Shown here: positions 61,001 through 64,000 of the stretch, one piece after another
Layout of the letters: each line of letters opens with the position of its first letter
How positions within the stretch are numbered: position 1 is the stretch's first letter
Origin: Marisa cornuarietis
Lineage: Eukaryota; Mollusca; Gastropoda; Architaenioglossa; Ampullariidae
Direction of reading: 5' to 3'
NCBI GenBank assembly: GCA_004794655.1
Contig: SMMW01000622.1
Span: 9,321,001-9,385,000 of the forward strand
DNA: 64,000 nucleotides
Made by a program: the position numbers and the translations under genes
Notes under the pieces: generated by a model
Told to the model about the DNA's origin: nothing
Database searches by the model: none
What the model saw: only the letters and a program-made list of their open reading frames with translations

Positions 61001-61458
61001 AGCTGGGCCAACTAGGAGAAATAACACTATGTCACATAGGTATTGAACCTGCTAGTGTATGCACATTCAAGTTTGGATCCCTTGCTCTTGCCATTATACT
61101 GCCATTATGCTTCTCCATATCATTATTTGGCAGATAAAAGTTATTTTTTTAGTTTCACACTAGTAGAAAACAAAGAGTAATCGCAAGATTTATTGATAAG
61201 ATGATGATGGAATGTTCTCAGGGCTTTAACAAAGAATTGGAAGAGATCCACCGCATACAGAAAGCCTATGCTATTCCTGACCCTGAACTGCGCCAACAAC
61301 TTATTAAGGAAAACAAAGAGTACATGGTGCCAAGGTACCAGATGTTTTACACAAAGTACAGTGTCCTCAGCTTTACAAAGAACAGAGCAAAATATGTGAA
61401 GTTTGATGTCCAGGCTGTAGCCAAGCTCTTGGAAAGTTTCTTTGATGCTTCCGCCTAA
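52076..61458 (+). CDS. EXOC7: Exocyst complex component 7 (Exo70), 21 exons
   Basis: Exo70 subunit of the exocyst, which tethers secretory vesicles to the plasma membrane and binds PI(4,5)P2 through its C-terminus. Exons: 52076-52126, 52823-52988, 53096-53180, 53468-53576, 53696-53813, 53967-54138, 55050-55125, 55778-55836, 55995-56050, 56180-56289, 56628-56732, 57054-57173, 57354-57413, 58581-58619, 58912-58974, 59434-59500, 59621-59689, 60031-60268, 60391-60475, 60603-60644, 61222-61458; about 708 residues. Family-like motifs are LTSFESRLQRLE (N-terminal coiled coil), SQWLVEQ, LSIFPIVRHL, KALEEFTDSIRNDPDK and NMPKDGTVHELT, NNFNYIIKSL, and a C-terminal helix block ending LESFFDASA like vertebrate LFDTSA. 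The acceptor of the eighteenth exon is uncertain (60025 or 60031, both in frame). Exons 14 and 20 are short (39 and 42 bp). The N-terminus is shorter than in human, with 17 residues in exon 1. Confidence 0.95.
53256..53272. repeat. (TA)n run in EXOC7 intron 3
   Basis: A short TA run between exons 3 and 4. Confidence 0.75.
54594..54790 (+). mobile_element. tRNA-headed SINE in EXOC7 intron 6
   Basis: The head GGCCCCGGGGTGCAATGG, followed by TTAGCGCCTGTCACC, resembles the head of the 24.3 kb SINE on the opposite strand, including an A-box-like TGCAATGGTTAGCGC. The B box (GGTCCAGCTCT) is degenerate. The body and tail (TTGCCATGATATAGCC, GGCGTAAAACACC) match the partial copy at 45.5 kb. Confidence 0.65.
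55137..55164. repeat. (GTTT)n microsatellite in EXOC7 intron 7
   Basis: About seven GTTT units begin a few bases after the donor of exon 7. Confidence 0.85.
56480..56545 (+). repeat. Degenerate GCGC / (ATT)n retroposon tail
   Basis: AAGCGCATTGAGCCCTCTTG, then a TATAAG piece and an ATT run, in the same order as the 57.66 kb copy. In EXOC7 intron 10. Confidence 0.4.
56781..56839. other. Perfect-stem intronic hairpin in EXOC7 intron 11
   Basis: ACCAGATGACCCAAC (56781-56795) is exactly complementary to GTTGGGTCATCTGGT (56825-56839). Four of the next five base pairs also match, leaving a 19-base loop. Weaker pairing appears to continue into both flanks for 15-20 bases. It could be a tiny inverted-repeat transposon or a small-RNA precursor; nothing decides between them. 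Confidence 0.7.
57660..57736 (+). repeat. Dispersed repeat with GCGCTATACAAAT core and (ATT)n tail
   Basis: AGCGCTAAGCATGCT...GTGCGCTATACAAATCTTC followed by an ATT run. It is the opposite orientation of the 38.8 kb copy. In EXOC7 intron 13. Confidence 0.55.
58643..58686. repeat. (TA)n(CA)n with inverted end in EXOC7 intron 14
   Basis: TATATATATACACAC...CACGTGTATATATA: a dinucleotide array whose two ends are complementary and could fold back. Confidence 0.75.
60845..61115. repeat. SINE-like repeat in EXOC7 intron 20
   Basis: GGGTAAAGGTAAAG at the left, GGTACCCACTACCTAGCTGGG in the middle, and on the minus strand at the right a B-box-like GGTTCAATACC with a tRNA-like flank. Very degenerate. 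It fits a tRNA-derived repeat on the minus strand. Confidence 0.5.
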
Positions 61459-61669
61459 CCTTTTCAGGAGCCCAGAGTTGGGGCAGACATTGGTACAGAA
61501 CTGTGAAGTGTGGCTGCAAGAGTTTGCCTTGTTTTTGTTGTAAATTGACAGCCTACATTTGTTAAAATATGTTTGTGATCAGTTTTCCTGCATATGAGAA
61601 ACTTATATGTGCCCTCTAGATGTGTGTGGCAGAAATTGTACATTGCATATCTTACTCAAGATAATGATA

Positions 61670-61675
61670 AATAAA
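61670..61675 (+). terminator. Poly(A) signal of EXOC7
   Basis: AATAAA lies 212 bp after the EXOC7 stop codon, in an AT-rich 3' UTR, inside ATAATGATAAATAAATGAATG. Confidence 0.7.
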
Positions 61676-61699
61676 TGAATGTGTAAAGTGCATGACCCC

Positions 61700-64000
61700 A
61701 TGTGGATGCAAGCTCAGTGTGCTGCACACTAAAGACTACAAACAAACCAGCAGTCAACCATACAAGAAACATAACCATCAGCAGTTGGGTGACACCATAG
61801 CAGACATGAACTAAGTGCATGAATGAAAATGAAGAACTGAGGAGTGAGCAGAACAGTACACTTTATCATAAAAATGTTGGAGGTTGGATTCAGTGGCATA
61901 TTTCCAGTTTGGTGTATTTGTTGCATTAGAAAGTCTCCTTTTAATGGAAACTTATCTGAGGATTTCAAATCGCAACCTAGAAACTCTACATACTTCCTGA
62001 TTCACATAATACAAAGCTTCCATAATATGTATGTTTTTACTTTACAGGCTTTATTAATTTAATCTGATCTGATATGGGATTTCATTCTAGATATCATACC
62101 AATATCACTGAATATAGCTTACGTCTAGTGAGTATATAAATTAAATGCTTTAATGCTGTCTGAGGCTTGGAGATATTTTTAAATAATGCAAAAACATCAG
62201 GTTTTCTAGATATATATCATTACATGCTAATTTATATGTGCAATATTTTGTCTACTTAATATACATTAGGAAGATAACCTATCATCATAGACACATGCAC
62301 CACCAATTAATTTCTGATGTATGTTTTATGACTTGGGATATACTTTATTCGCTCTCTTTCATGTGCACTTAACTAGCAAGTGCATGCAAACACACAACCT
62401 TCTCACTTTTTTTCCATCTTTTTTTATTTATTATAATAGCACAGATATATAAACAAACATTCCCACATGAAGACTTGAGAAAATATTTATTAGCGAAAAA
62501 CATTAATCTGTAACAAAGTCTTGAAGTGACTCCAGCAGTCTGGTAAATTAGCAGTGGAATGTCATATAGGTCTGAAGCTGATAAGACATACATGGAGACA
62601 GTGGTCTTCTGGACAATAACTGTATATAACAAAGTAAAGGCAATTGAAAATGAACAACTGGTCCTGTGTATAATGCTGGTTCACTTCATGAGGAAAGTTT
62701 TCAGTAGAACCATAACATGTAGACAGGCACAAGAGTTAAAAGGCCAAGGAAGAAGCTTATTTGAATGAAGGGGGTGGGGTGGCGAGAAGATATAGGCATT
62801 TATGGAGAAAGTTGTGTCGAAAATGAAGCTTCGCAAATGAACAATCTCACAAGATTTAACAATTATTTTGCACAAACAGAAAGAATACCGTCAGTAAAGA
62901 TAAATATTTAACGGGAATAGTGCACTTGTGGCTCGGTTTCTTGGTAATTCCTTTAAAACAACCATCAAGAACGCAAGTGATAAACAGCGCAGCTCGTACG
63001 CTTTGTCACTAAGGTTAAGATTATGGTGCACTCGTACAGCAAAAAGGAGAACAATAGAGGTATGGTTTTAAAACCATCTATGCTCTTTGTAACTTTGTAC
63101 CTTGCATAAGTATCACCACCTATTTGCGCATACTTTTCTGAAGTTTTTGTAAATGTGTATCTGTGTGTGCGCGGCCCGCCTGGCTGCTTTTATGTTTCAG
63201 AAGAAATATTTTGGTTTTTGCCTGTGTCATTGCTGTGACATGCGAGATGTATGAAATGTTTCACCAGAAAGAGAGTAACCAGCATTTACCAGTTATACGT
63301 GTAATTAGAGAGTGTCGTATGTTTAAATGAGTACTTGCACAAGACATAGTTTGGTAAATATTGTTACAGAAGAGATCGCGAATCCACGTCTGTGAAGCGT
63401 GTATATACTGTTCATTTTTAGTTTTGTGGTATACCGATCTGAGGAGATGCGAAATAAAAAGCATGTCTGCTGTGCTTTATTTGAGGATGGCTCGTGAGGA
63501 AAATCGAAAATGTATGTGCTTAACACAAATGTGTTGTGCCAAATGCACGAAAAACACGTTAAAAGAGGTTTTTTCAAGTGTATGATCTGAAAACGTGCAC
63601 GTGCAAAACATCAAAGAAATCTTTTAACAAGATAAAATTAGTTGCAGATAAATGTTGCGACTTTGTGCCCTTTCTGCCTCTCACTTTCAACGCACTTTAA
63701 AAATCGTGGCTTCACGCACAGAATAAAACGTACCGGCTTATCACGTGTAAACATACATAAACACGTTTGTGAGCAGTGAGAACGTATAGAAGTCTGTGAG
63801 TGAGAAAGCCTTGGCCGGAAGGAAAACAACCTTACAGGTACAAAACGAGGGCACGAGAATCTCCCTACAAAAATATCACAGATGAAAGTAACATTTAGTG
63901 AGCAAAGCCCTTCGAGTGCTGCCCATGTTCATTATTCTGGCCCGATCCTATTAGTCGTGAGCATCGTGTGGAATGTTTGCAAAGATTTTAGATATGGTTT
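61700..64000. other. Intergenic region after EXOC7
   Basis: No recognisable coding exon is seen on either strand. Sequence after about 62.9 kb is somewhat richer in CG (GCGCGGCCCGCC near 63.17 kb) and might approach another promoter, but no gene is visible before the window ends. Confidence 0.5.

Overview
This is a window of animal nuclear DNA. It is AT-rich, with introns and intergenic DNA full of (AC)n arrays, retrotransposon fragments and short inverted-repeat elements. All five recognisable protein genes are split by GT-AG introns and encode animal proteins with clear human counterparts. The mix of decayed non-LTR elements, tRNA-headed SINEs and TATAGCGC-type repeats suggests a marine or freshwater invertebrate, most likely a lophotrochozoan and perhaps a gastropod mollusc. 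That taxon is an inference, not something read directly. No prokaryotic features, CRISPR arrays or complete viral genes were seen. Layout: 1-8.1 kb holds no recognisable gene, only simple repeats. 8.27-13.28 kb (+) is a complete 11-exon protein disulfide isomerase (P4HB/PDIA1-like), with a signal peptide, two CGHC active sites and a C-terminal KDEL. An ER-stress-element-like site lies just upstream. 14.25-22.82 kb (-) is a complete 12-coding-exon C12orf4/FERRY3 homologue. It meets PDI tail to tail, with the two poly(A) signals about 80 bp apart. 23-31.3 kb has no confident gene; it carries a SINE and tandem duplications. 31.36-42.90 kb (-) is an 8-exon TspanC8 tetraspanin closest in motif content to TSPAN33. 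42.9-48.8 kb is intergenic, with a probable solo LTR and a non-LTR fragment. 48.85-51.93 kb (-) is a 2-exon MXRA7 homologue. 52.08-61.46 kb (+) is a 21-exon EXOC7 (Exo70). 61.7-64 kb shows no gene. MXRA7 and EXOC7 are divergent, with only 143 bp between their start codons, so they almost certainly share a bidirectional promoter. From memory, human P4HB, MXRA7 and EXOC7 all lie on 17q25, so this neighbourhood may keep an old animal linkage group. The genes do not form a pathway, although most act in the secretory or endosomal system: ER oxidative folding, Rab5-effector mRNA transport, ADAM10-partner tetraspanin, and exocyst tethering. I saw no clearly new biological system. The most interesting items are the compact divergent promoter, the homologous introns in the two PDI thioredoxin domains, a near-perfect intronic hairpin in EXOC7, nested inverted-repeat transposons in a FERRY3 intron, and same-orientation LINE copies flanking the last MXRA7 exon.
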